NCBI GenBank assembly: GCA_002685455.1
Contig: NYXF01000094.1
Span: 1 to 6,374 of the forward strand
DNA length: 6,374 bases
Reading direction: 5' to 3'
From: Porticoccus sp.
GTDB lineage: Bacteria > Pseudomonadota > Gammaproteobacteria > Pseudomonadales > Porticoccaceae
Shown: positions 1 through 6,374 of the stretch, in pieces
How the letters are laid out: each line of letters opens with the position of its first letter
Numbering within the stretch: position 1 is the stretch's first letter
Notes under the pieces: generated by a model
What the model was told of the DNA's origin: nothing
Database searches by the model: none
The model's input: the letters and a program-made list of their open reading frames with translations, nothing else
Translations under genes and position numbers: made by a program

Positions 1-155
1 AAACCAACTATCATGTAAAAGCAAGTTGTTTTACCAGCTCCATTTGGTCCGAGCAAACCGACAATGGCACCACTCTCTACTGTGAGTGAAACATCACGAA
101 TGACAGGCCTTTTTTTATAGCTTTTAGAGAGGTTCAGAGCTTTGAGTACTGCCAT
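1..155 (-). CDS. lptB: LptB, ATPase of the LPS export ABC transporter (partial, N-terminal 51 residues)
   Basis: LptB is the cytoplasmic ATPase that works with LptF and LptG to pull LPS from the inner membrane and push it along the LptC-LptA bridge. Only the first 51 codons are inside the window; the rest runs off the left edge. Reading leftward from the ATG at 155, the protein opens [19 protein letters not shown], typical of LptB, and has a complete Walker A motif, GPNGAGKTT, at about residues 36-44, followed by CFYMIVG, which is characteristic of LptB within the ABC ATPases. The signature motif, Walker B and H-loop are outside the window. It starts 14 nt after the lptA stop codon, with a modest AAGG (complement of 165-168) upstream, so it is very probably in the same operon. 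The assignment is strong from the N-terminus plus the lptC-lptA context. Confidence 0.95.
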   Translation of the reverse strand, partial: MAVLKALNLSKSYKKRPVIRDVSLTVESGAIVGLLGPNGAGKTTCFYMIVG

Positions 156-169
156 AAAAAATTGCCTTA

Positions 170-658
170 CTATTTCGTGGGTGGAATAACCATTTCTATC
201 CGTTGCTTAGTGTCGCTTTGGGAGGAGGCTTTTACAATCTCAGCTTTCAAATCATAATCAATTTTGTCCCCAGTTATTGTTGTGCCATTCTGCTCTAAGC
301 TAGCATCTTGTATTAATCCAATTCTTTCATTCTTCAGAAAGTATTGAATGGTATTAGCACTTGCTATAACAAGCCCATCTTCAGTATTTATGACCTGCTG
401 ATAGTGTGCTGGGTTACCAGTACATACGATTCTATCACCATCTTCTGTATCAGTAACAATTATGACTCTATCCGCGTTAATTACTATACTTCCTTGACGA
501 ACAACTACAGAACCCTCATATGTAGCGGTACCTTTTTTTTCATTTTGTTCTGCACGATCAGAAACTACTTTAATGGGAGCTTTTCTATCATCTTGAAGGG
601 CGTTAAGAGAAAAAGACCACAACGACACAAAAACAAATAAGAATAATTTACTGACCAC
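170..658 (-). CDS. lptA: LptA, periplasmic LPS bridge protein (GTG start)
   Basis: LptA is a periplasmic OstA-fold protein that forms the beta-jellyroll bridge carrying LPS from LptC to LptD. The mature part matches the family: [10 protein letters not shown], then [17 protein letters not shown] (compare the E. coli pattern F-GNV-V-QGTI-INAD) and a late GDKIDYDLK that fits GDKITY. The reading frame extends upstream to an ATG at 691, but I choose the GTG at 658-656. It lies 6 nt after a perfect AAGGAG, and it begins directly with a signal peptide (lysine at residue 4, a Phe/Val/Leu-rich core, likely cleavage after SLNA at residue 20). The longer start adds a polar stretch, MNSYQRFKEFI, inside lptC with no good ribosome binding site. 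The chosen form has 162 residues, against 185 in E. coli. It overlaps the end of lptC by 11 nt, which suggests translational coupling, and lptB follows after 14 nt. Confidence 0.93.
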   Translation of the reverse strand: MVSKLFLFVFVSLWSFSLNALQDDRKAPIKVVSDRAEQNEKKGTATYEGSVVVRQGSIVINADRVIIVTDTEDGDRIVCTGNPAHYQQVINTEDGLVIASANTIQYFLKNERIGLIQDASLEQNGTTITGDKIDYDLKAEIVKASSQSDTKQRIEMVIPPTK

Positions 659-1220
659 GATAAACTCCTTGAACCTCTGATAAGAGTTCAAATACCTCAG
701 TTTCTAAATTTCCTTTCATGCCGACGCCAACAGATTCACCATTTGGGCTAATCATTCTAACTTTAACATCAGACTCGACTGTTTGTTGATTAGGATACAA
801 AATTAATTTTTCAGTTATTAGCTTATTTTTTTTTCCATCTTTTAGGTCTTTCCATGCATAAACGTTATCTGTAAATATTGCACTCTCGCCATTATCTATA
901 CTCGCACCTTTATCGGCTTTCAGCTGCCAAGGTTTAACCGATTTCGCGGATGCATAGTATTTTAGTTTTGGTTTTTCAAATTCTAGTCGGCTAGTCAACT
1001 TAAAACGTTTCGTATTAACTGCATCAAGTTTAGACGCGAGCCTACCACTCTTGTCAAACTCTAACATGGAAATATTTATCATGTAGCTATCAAATTCATA
1101 ATCGATTACATTTTGATTATAATCAGTTTTTTTTATAAAAACTTCAGGTTGAGCAAGAAGGAATAGCAAAAAGAACCCTGCAGAACCTAGAAGCATTATT
1201 GTTAGAAGAAAATTACGCAT
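648..1220 (-). CDS. lptC: LptC, inner-membrane LPS export protein
   Basis: LptC is a single-pass inner-membrane protein that accepts LPS from LptB2FG and hands it to LptA. The product is 190 residues, against 191 in E. coli. Residues about 4-24 form one hydrophobic transmembrane anchor (LLTIMLLGSAGFFLLFLLA), and the rest is a periplasmic OstA-type beta-jellyroll. Recognisable parts are the W-x-LKADKG segment (compare WSVKADKA in E. coli) and a C-terminal GVGMKGNLET matching GLKMRGNL, the region that contacts LptA. Overall identity to E. coli LptC is low, as is usual for this family, so the position between kdsC and lptA is an important part of the call. It begins 28 nt after the kdsC stop; the ribosome binding site is weak. 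The coding strand has an A9 run at 826-834 and an A8 run at 1127-1134. Confidence 0.93.
   Translation of the reverse strand: MRNFLLTIMLLGSAGFFLLFLLAQPEVFIKKTDYNQNVIDYEFDSYMINISMLEFDKSGRLASKLDAVNTKRFKLTSRLEFEKPKLKYYASAKSVKPWQLKADKGASIDNGESAIFTDNVYAWKDLKDGKKNKLITEKLILYPNQQTVESDVKVRMISPNGESVGVGMKGNLETEVFELLSEVQGVYRGQ
665..670 (-). promoter_or_regulatory. Ribosome binding site that sets the lptA start
   Basis: On the minus strand this reads AAGGAG, a near-ideal Shine-Dalgarno sequence, with exactly 6 nt before the GTG at 658-656. It lies inside the last codons of lptC. It is among the best ribosome binding sites in the window and favours the GTG over the upstream ATG at 691. Confidence 0.8.
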
Positions 1221-1248
1221 AATAATTAAATTCAGTTAAATTAGAACT

Positions 1249-1785
1249 TTAAAGATAATCTATTAAAGCCGAATCAAGCTTATCTTGCGCACGTAAGATA
1301 AGCTCAGCGAGTTCTCTTATTGCACCATAACCACCATTGGATGAAGTTTGCCAGTCAGAATTTTTTGTCACGAATTCGTGAGCATCACCAACAGCAACCC
1401 CGAGACCGACTTTTCTAATTATTGCAACATCAGGAAGGTCATCTCCTAGAAATGCGATCTCATGCATAGAATAATTTATATCGCTTTTTAGCATCTCCTG
1501 TAAGGCAACCAACTTATCTTCTCTGCCTTGTATAATCAAATTAATCCCAAGGTCTTCGGCTCGTTTAGTAACAATTTCAGTGGATCTGCCAGTTATGATA
1601 CCAACATTGATACCATTTTTTTGTAATAGCTTAATACCTAAACCATCCTTAATATTAAACGATTTGAACTTCTCACCATTATCTCCAAAATATAGTCTCC
1701 CGTCACTGAGAACACCATCAACGTCCAATAGCAATAATTTTATTAATTTCGCTAAATTAAGAATTTTTTGATTGTTTAATTTCAT
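1249..1785 (-). CDS. kdsC: KdsC, 3-deoxy-D-manno-octulosonate-8-phosphate phosphatase
   Basis: KdsC hydrolyses KDO-8-phosphate to free KDO and phosphate in the cytoplasm, the last step before CMP activation for the LPS inner core. It is a cap-less HAD-superfamily phosphatase of 178 residues (188 in E. coli), normally a tetramer. All HAD motifs are visible: DVDGVLSDG with nucleophile D21 and acid/base D23, ITGRS with T65, QGREDK with K91, and FLGDDLPD with the magnesium-binding D115 and D116. The C-terminal GGYGAIRE at 151-158 matches the family tail that reaches the neighbouring active site. Only 2 nt separate it from the kdsD stop and there is no strong ribosome binding site, so its translation is probably coupled to kdsD. 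No truncation or missing catalytic residue is seen. Confidence 0.97.
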   Translation of the reverse strand: MKLNNQKILNLAKLIKLLLLDVDGVLSDGRLYFGDNGEKFKSFNIKDGLGIKLLQKNGINVGIITGRSTEIVTKRAEDLGINLIIQGREDKLVALQEMLKSDINYSMHEIAFLGDDLPDVAIIRKVGLGVAVGDAHEFVTKNSDWQTSSNGGYGAIRELAELILRAQDKLDSALIDYL

Positions 1786-1787
1786 TT

Positions 1788-2759
1788 TTATACGATGCCT
1801 GCCCGAAGTATATCGTGCAAATGCAGTATACCAACTGGTCTTTGGTTTGAGTCTTCAACCACCAATGTAGTTATTTTGTAATCTTCAATAATTTTTAGTG
1901 CCTCAGCGGCTAGCGCGTCTTCATAGATTGATTTGCAACCAGGCTTAGTTATTTGGCTTAAAGATATAGATTCTACATCTTTATTTTCATCAAAGGCCCT
2001 TCGTAAATCCCCATCTGTAAATACCCCGAAAAGTTTGCCATCGTCTTCAACTACAGTAGTCATTCCAAGTCCTTTTTTTGTCATTTCAAGTAATGCTTGC
2101 TTTAGAGATTGCTTGATATTAACTTTTGGAAGATTTTCACCACCATGCATTAAATCTTTAACTCTCAATAATAACTTTTGTCCTAGTGCCCCACCAGGAT
2201 GAGAGAAAGCAAAATCTTCAGCTGTAAAACCTTTCGCTTCTAGTAATGCTATGGCTAAAGCATCCCCCATTACCAGAGTTGCAGTTGTACTAGTAGTTGG
2301 AGCTAACCCAAGGGGGCATGCTTCTGAATCTACTTTTATATCTAAGTGCGCTTCTGCTGCTTTGGCTAATGCCGATAGATGGTCCCCTGTCATACAAATT
2401 AAAGGAACACCGAGCCGTTTGATTTGAGGAAGGAGAGTAACCACTTCTGAGGTAGCACCTGAATTTGATAATGCTAGTACAACATCTTTTTTCGTAATCA
2501 TACCAATATCGCCATGACTGGCTTCGCCTGGGTGTACAAAAAATGCTGGCGTACCAGTGCTGGCAAATGTAGCTGCTATTTTACGCCCTATATGACCTGA
2601 CTTACCCATACCAGTCACGACTATACGTCCTGAGCATTTAATTATTAGCTCACAAGCTTTAACAAAATCATTACCCAAGCGTTGCGCTAAGTGAGCAACA
2701 GCCCTAGATTCCATTTCAATGGTTCTTCTAGCAACTTTTAAATAGTCATTTTGGGTCAT
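1788..2759 (-). CDS. kdsD: KdsD, D-arabinose-5-phosphate isomerase
   Basis: KdsD converts D-ribulose-5-phosphate to D-arabinose-5-phosphate, the first dedicated step of KDO synthesis. The product is 323 residues (328 in E. coli). A SIS sugar-isomerase domain covers about residues 40-175, with VVTGMGKSGHIGRKIAAT and HPGEASHGDIG, followed by two CBS domains at about 203-262 and 270-322. The four catalytic positions described for E. coli KdsD (K59, E111, E152, H193) map with a constant offset of six to K53, E105, E146 and H187, all present. It directly precedes kdsC, the same pairing as in E. coli. The 71 nt between the antiporter gene and kdsD contain no convincing promoter, so kdsD may be read from the antiporter promoter. 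A capsule-type paralogue such as KpsF would look similar, but the location beside kdsC and lptCAB favours the housekeeping enzyme. Confidence 0.96.
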   Translation of the reverse strand: MTQNDYLKVARRTIEMESRAVAHLAQRLGNDFVKACELIIKCSGRIVVTGMGKSGHIGRKIAATFASTGTPAFFVHPGEASHGDIGMITKKDVVLALSNSGATSEVVTLLPQIKRLGVPLICMTGDHLSALAKAAEAHLDIKVDSEACPLGLAPTTSTTATLVMGDALAIALLEAKGFTAEDFAFSHPGGALGQKLLLRVKDLMHGGENLPKVNIKQSLKQALLEMTKKGLGMTTVVEDDGKLFGVFTDGDLRRAFDENKDVESISLSQITKPGCKSIYEDALAAEALKIIEDYKITTLVVEDSNQRPVGILHLHDILRAGIV

Positions 2760-2830
2760 TTTTTGCTCTATTCTTATTAGTCGGAAACTATTTCAAGTTA
2801 ACACTATTGGATTGAAAGAAAAAACAATCT

Positions 2831-3814
2831 TTACAGTTCAGTCATCAAAACGGCGTAGTAAAGTATGTAAATCAACAACAACAAAAGCCCTAGTTTTTTT
2901 GAGATTGTTGCACGATGACCTTTGTTTTTAGCAATATAAGACACGAATAAAATTATAACAAGTAGGACTATCGTTAGCGAACCCATAGATAAATAATCTC
3001 GATAAAAAACCTTTTCATCTAGATTCGGGGGCGCGATTATTCCAGGTATAGCCATTACTATTAACAAGTTAAAAAGATTAGATCCAAATATAGTACCTAC
3101 AGCAATATCGTGGTGTCCTTTTATCGCACTACTTACTGAAGCAGCGAGCTCAGGGAGGCTAGTTCCAATCGCAACCACAGTCAGACCGATAACTAACTTG
3201 CTCACACCAAAAAAAGACGCAAAATTTGTAGCGCCCCAAACCAATAAGTCCGCACTTATCAGTAAGACTAACAAACCACAAAAGAAAGATACAAAAGCTT
3301 TATTTGCTGAAATAGGGATTAGCTTACTTTGCACGTCTTGCACTTCTTTTAATGATGTGTATTTTTTCCTGTAAAAGATATACATCATTAAAGGTATAGT
3401 TAAAGAGATCAGAATTAATCCCTCTGAAGTAGTTAGGTTTGCGTCATACAAAAAAATTCCAGCAAAAATTGTAGCTATAGTCAGTGCAATGCCCTCTGAT
3501 TTTAATAAATCTAAACTGAAAGGTATTGGGCAGATTAGAGCAGTAACTCCCAAAACTAAGCCGATGTTAGCCAAATTCGATCCAATAGCATTACCTATGC
3601 CAATATCACCCGAATCGTTAAGGGAGGCGTCGAAAGATACAATAATTTCTGGAGCAGACGTACCTAAAGAAACTATCGTTAAACCAACTATTAAGGGAGA
3701 TATACCAAAATTTCGTGCAGCCCCAGCACTGCCGGTAACAAAGTTTTCTGCTCCCCATACAAGACCTACTAATCCGAATATAACTGCCAAAAATGCAAGA
3801 CCTAATATTTCCAT
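2831..3814 (-). CDS. yrbG: CaCA-family calcium/sodium antiporter, YrbG type
   Basis: This is an inner-membrane cation exchanger of the CaCA family. The protein has 327 residues (E. coli YrbG has about 325) and about ten hydrophobic segments in two inverted halves. The two alpha repeats are clear: GTSAPEIIVS at 51-60 with GNAIGSNLAN at 74-83, and GTSLPELAAS at 217-226 with GTIFGSNLFN at 240-249. The ion-coordinating glutamates are E56 and E222; the last ligand position in each half is Asn (N83, N249). A hydrophilic loop at about 148-170 separates the halves. In E. coli the same gene sits just before kdsD. The true physiological ion of YrbG proteins is not well established, so Ca2+/Na+ exchange is inferred from the family. 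An AGGAA lies 10 nt before the ATG. It is the first gene of the leftward block. Confidence 0.93.
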   Translation of the reverse strand: MEILGLAFLAVIFGLVGLVWGAENFVTGSAGAARNFGISPLIVGLTIVSLGTSAPEIIVSFDASLNDSGDIGIGNAIGSNLANIGLVLGVTALICPIPFSLDLLKSEGIALTIATIFAGIFLYDANLTTSEGLILISLTIPLMMYIFYRKKYTSLKEVQDVQSKLIPISANKAFVSFFCGLLVLLISADLLVWGATNFASFFGVSKLVIGLTVVAIGTSLPELAASVSSAIKGHHDIAVGTIFGSNLFNLLIVMAIPGIIAPPNLDEKVFYRDYLSMGSLTIVLLVIILFVSYIAKNKGHRATISKKLGLLLLLIYILYYAVLMTEL

Positions 3815-3870
3815 TTTTAAGTTTTTCCTATGGTCTTGGTTCAGAGATTATTTCTAATTTACATCTGCAA

Positions 3871-3879
3871 TGTTATAGT
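3871..3879 (+). promoter_or_regulatory. Candidate extended -10 promoter for mlaC-ibaG-murA
   Basis: The sequence TGTTATAGT is an extended -10 (TGn followed by TATAGT, five of six matches). The -35 region 17 nt upstream (TTTCTA) is poor, which is common for extended -10 promoters. The start would be near 3886, giving a leader of about 105 nt before mlaC. No better-placed rightward promoter was seen closer to mlaC; the nearer TTGCCC at 3910-3915 has only a weak -10 partner. Confidence 0.3.
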
Positions 3880-3899
3880 GCTGACGTTTCTAAGTCAGC
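3880..3899. repeat. Inverted repeat in the divergent intergenic region
   Basis: GCTGAC at 3880-3885 is matched by GTCAGC at 3894-3899 with an 8-nt spacer: a perfect 6-bp inverted repeat with 20-bp span. It lies just downstream of the candidate rightward -10 box, so it could be an operator half-site pair or an RNA hairpin at the start of the mlaC leader. There is no T run, so it is not an intrinsic terminator. Confidence 0.5.
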
Positions 3900-3924
3900 T
3901 ATTATTTGGTTGCCCTAAAATAAT

Positions 3925-3938
3925 ATGTTAATGAACAT
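3925..3938. repeat. Small palindrome ATGTT-4-AACAT overlapping the leftward -10 candidate
   Basis: ATGTT and AACAT flank a 4-nt spacer, forming a perfect 5-bp inverted repeat whose right end touches the leftward TATAAT candidate. It could be a regulator binding site, but 5-bp arms in AT-rich DNA also arise by chance. Confidence 0.3.
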
Positions 3939-3942
3939 TATA
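3937..3942 (-). promoter_or_regulatory. Candidate -10 box for the leftward yrbG-kdsDC-lptCAB block
   Basis: Read on the minus strand this is TATAAT, a perfect sigma-70 -10 hexamer. The best -35 at 17 nt spacing is AAGGCA (complement of 3960-3965), only three of six matches. Transcription would start near 3930 and give a leader of about 115 nt before the antiporter ATG. The -10 match is exact but the -35 is weak, and AT-rich DNA produces such hexamers by chance. Confidence 0.35.
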
Positions 3943-3990
3943 TGGATCGATGGCACCATTGCCTTACCAGGTATTTAAGAGGGAAGTAAA

Positions 3991-4638
3991 ATGTTATTTA
4001 AGAGTTCAAAAAAAATAAGCATGGTATTTTTAATTCTTGTATGCACTATGCAGGCTTCATTAGCTTACTCAGTCACAGACGAAAGAACAACGCTCCAAAC
4101 AAAAAAACCACATGATGTCTTGGAACAAGTAACTTCAGAGCTCCTAGAGACTATCGATGTCCACAGAGAAACTTTTTCAAACGACCCAGAAGCTTTCTTT
4201 GACGAATTAGATCGGCTTTTGGTCAATGTTATCGACTTTGATTGGATCGCTTACAGGGTTATGGGTAAGTATGCAAAAAAATCGAGTGTCGAACAAAAAA
4301 AACGTTTCGCTTATACATTTAAGAGAGAGCTAATTGAGACTTATGGTCGAGGACTATTATCTTACGGTGAACAGTCGATTGTTACTATTCCACCAAAAAA
4401 AGATATAGGCGACCTCAAGTCAACCAGAGTAGTACAAGAAATTCGTGGATCAGACGGTGTTTTCCCTTTAGTCTACTCAATGAGTTTGACTCGCACTGGG
4501 TCATGGAAAGTTACCAATTTAGTCATAAATGGAATTAATCTCGGTAAGATCTTCCGCAATCAATTTACACAAAGAGCAAGAAAACTTGAAGGAAATGTTG
4601 ATAAAGTAATTGATACATGGTCATCCTCAAGCAAGTAA
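3991..4638 (+). CDS. mlaC: MlaC, periplasmic phospholipid-binding carrier
   Basis: MlaC (Ttg2D in Pseudomonas) shuttles phospholipid across the periplasm between the outer-membrane MlaA complex and the inner-membrane MlaFEDB transporter. The product is 215 residues (211 in E. coli). A signal peptide is clear: K6/K7 region, hydrophobic 11-20, likely cleavage after ASLA at residue 25. C18 follows LILV, which is not a proper lipobox, so it should be soluble. The family core is present: DFDWIAYRVMGKYAKKSS at 82-99, a following FKRELIETYGRGLLSYG, and GSWKVTNLVINGINLGKIFR at 170-189. A good ribosome binding site, GAGGGAAG, precedes the ATG. Unusually, mlaF, mlaE and mlaD are not upstream: the neighbour is the divergent antiporter gene. 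mlaB is not downstream either, where ibaG follows after 14 nt. The gene itself looks complete and functional. Confidence 0.93.
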   Translation: MLFKSSKKISMVFLILVCTMQASLAYSVTDERTTLQTKKPHDVLEQVTSELLETIDVHRETFSNDPEAFFDELDRLLVNVIDFDWIAYRVMGKYAKKSSVEQKKRFAYTFKRELIETYGRGLLSYGEQSIVTIPPKKDIGDLKSTRVVQEIRGSDGVFPLVYSMSLTRTGSWKVTNLVINGINLGKIFRNQFTQRARKLEGNVDKVIDTWSSSSK

Positions 4639-4652
4639 AGCTAGGATAATGT

Positions 4653-4888
4653 ATGGAATCGTCAGTAAGATTGGAAATAAATAAACTATTGGAAAAACAA
4701 TTCCCTAATTGTAAAATTAAAGTCGAGGGTGATAATGGGCATTACGGTATAGATATAACAGGTGAAATTTTTTCTGGATTAAATTCTGTTAAGCGCCAAC
4801 AGTCAGTTTATCAAGTTATAAATGACTACATTAAAAATGGAACTATACACGCAGTAATCATCAAAGCTTGCACTCCAGACGAAATATA

Positions 4889-4889
<1 letters not shown>
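4653..4889 (+). CDS. ibaG: BolA-family protein IbaG (YrbA)
   Basis: This is a small BolA-like protein of 78 residues (84 or more in E. coli IbaG). BolA proteins form complexes with monothiol glutaredoxins that hold a [2Fe-2S] cluster, and IbaG is linked to acid stress and envelope homeostasis in enterobacteria and Vibrio. The family signature is clear: VEGDNGHYGIDITGEIFSGL at 24-43, SVKRQQSVYQVINDYI at 45-60, and IHAVIIKACTPDE at 65-77, containing H66, the conserved histidine that serves as cluster ligand in BolA proteins. The C-terminus stops just after the TPDE motif and lacks the short basic tail of the E. coli protein. An AGGA lies 6 nt before the ATG. It is 14 nt after mlaC and 76 nt before murA, the same relative position as in E. 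coli and Pseudomonas. Confidence 0.95.
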
Positions 4890-6228
<1,339 letters not shown>

Positions 6229-6269
6229 ATTTTAAATTAGCAACATAGTTGCAATAGAGATAATAAATT

Positions 6270-6374
6270 ATGGAAATAACTATCGCTTTAACTAAAGGAA
6301 GAATCTTAAAAGAAACACTAGGTGTTTTAGCTCAGGCTGGAATAACCCCTGTTGAAGATATGGAGCTTAGTCGC
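6270..6374 (+). CDS. hisG: HisG, ATP phosphoribosyltransferase (partial, N-terminal 35 residues)
   Basis: HisG catalyses the first step of histidine synthesis, joining ATP and phosphoribosyl pyrophosphate. Only 35 codons are in the window; the gene runs off the right edge. The start, MEITIALTKGRILKETLGVL, matches the conserved HisG opening (I-IAL-KGRI-EE), followed by AGITPVEDMELSR, as in the family's G--P-ED---SR stretch. The close match to the start of short-form enzymes suggests the HisZ-dependent type, but the C-terminal region that would settle this is not visible. It begins 41 nt after murA. The spacer holds a weak hairpin, GCAAC-ATA-GTTGC at 6240-6252, and no good ribosome binding site. 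Pseudomonas also has hisG directly after murA, which supports the call. Confidence 0.93.
   Translation, partial: MEITIALTKGRILKETLGVLAQAGITPVEDMELSR

Noticed and set aside
344..640. 98-residue open frame on the plus strand opposite lptA
   Set aside because: It is antisense to a well-supported lptA, has no ribosome binding site or recognisable domain, and has low-complexity, chance-like composition.
1580..2202. Two plus-strand frames of 63 and 89 residues opposite kdsC and kdsD
   Set aside because: Both lie antisense to enzymes with complete catalytic motifs and show no independent start signals or family features.
2810..2829. GATTG-10-CAATC inverted repeat before kdsD as a terminator
   Set aside because: The stem is only 5 bp, AT-rich, with a 10-nt loop and no trailing T run in the direction of transcription; unlikely to terminate.
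2831..3814. The cation antiporter as a foreign insertion in the LPS operon
   Set aside because: E. coli has the same gene (yrbG) directly before kdsD, and its composition looks like its neighbours, so this is an ancestral arrangement.
3489..3857. 122-residue open frame on the plus strand opposite the antiporter gene
   Set aside because: It mirrors the hydrophobic alpha-repeat coding region; proline/lysine-rich antisense frames are expected there. The CaCA gene on the other strand has clear motifs.
3925..3978. 17-codon leader ORF (starting MLMNIIW) ending 12 nt before mlaC
   Set aside because: It has no ribosome binding site and no run of regulatory codons, and does not resemble the end of MlaD. 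A frame this short is expected by chance, so I do not treat it as an mlaD remnant or attenuator.
4033..4050. MlaC C18 as a lipoprotein attachment cysteine
   Set aside because: The residues before it are LILV; position -1 is Val, not Gly, Ala or Ser, so no proper lipobox exists, and a normal signal peptidase I site (ASLA) follows.
6240..6252. GCAAC-ATA-GTTGC hairpin after murA as an intrinsic terminator
   Set aside because: The 5-bp stem is not followed by a T tract, and hisG starts 17 nt later on the same strand.

Overview
The window is an AT-rich stretch of a gammaproteobacterial-type chromosome devoted to building the Gram-negative envelope. The evidence is gene content and order: a leftward LPS block (yrbG-type antiporter, kdsD, kdsC, lptC, lptA, lptB) set back to back with a rightward block (mlaC, ibaG, murA, hisG). 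This is the same neighbourhood known from Escherichia coli (yrbG-kdsD-kdsC-lptCAB beside mlaFEDCB-ibaG-murA) and from Pseudomonas, where hisG follows murA. The low GC, compact spacing and hisG after murA would suit a free-living, possibly marine, gammaproteobacterium, but the species cannot be named from the sequence alone.

Left half (1-3814, minus strand, transcribed right to left). A CaCA-family cation antiporter comes first, followed after 71 nt by kdsD (arabinose-5-phosphate isomerase) and kdsC (KDO-8-phosphate phosphatase), which supply KDO for the LPS core. Then come lptC, lptA and lptB (lptB cut by the window edge), the bridge and ATPase of the Lpt machine that carries finished LPS to the outer membrane. 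kdsD to lptB are packed with gaps of 2 to 28 nt or short overlaps and look like one operon. The longest reading frame for lptA starts too early; a GTG with a strong ribosome binding site gives a proper signal peptide.

Middle (3815-3990). This 176-nt divergent intergenic region holds candidate promoters for both directions and two small inverted repeats.

Right half (3991-6374, plus strand). mlaC (periplasmic phospholipid carrier), a BolA-like ibaG, murA (first committed step of peptidoglycan synthesis) and the first 35 codons of hisG (histidine synthesis). The most notable point is what is absent: mlaF, mlaE and mlaD, which normally precede mlaC, and mlaB, which normally follows it, are not here. 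MlaC therefore stands alone between the LPS operon and ibaG.

Every large gene appears intact with its key residues. I see no mobile element, CRISPR array, tRNA or rRNA, and no clear sign of a wholly new system. The points worth checking are the orphan mlaC, the divergent control region, the altered MurA motif, a possible small ORF between ibaG and murA, and repeated A7-A9 tracts in coding sequence.
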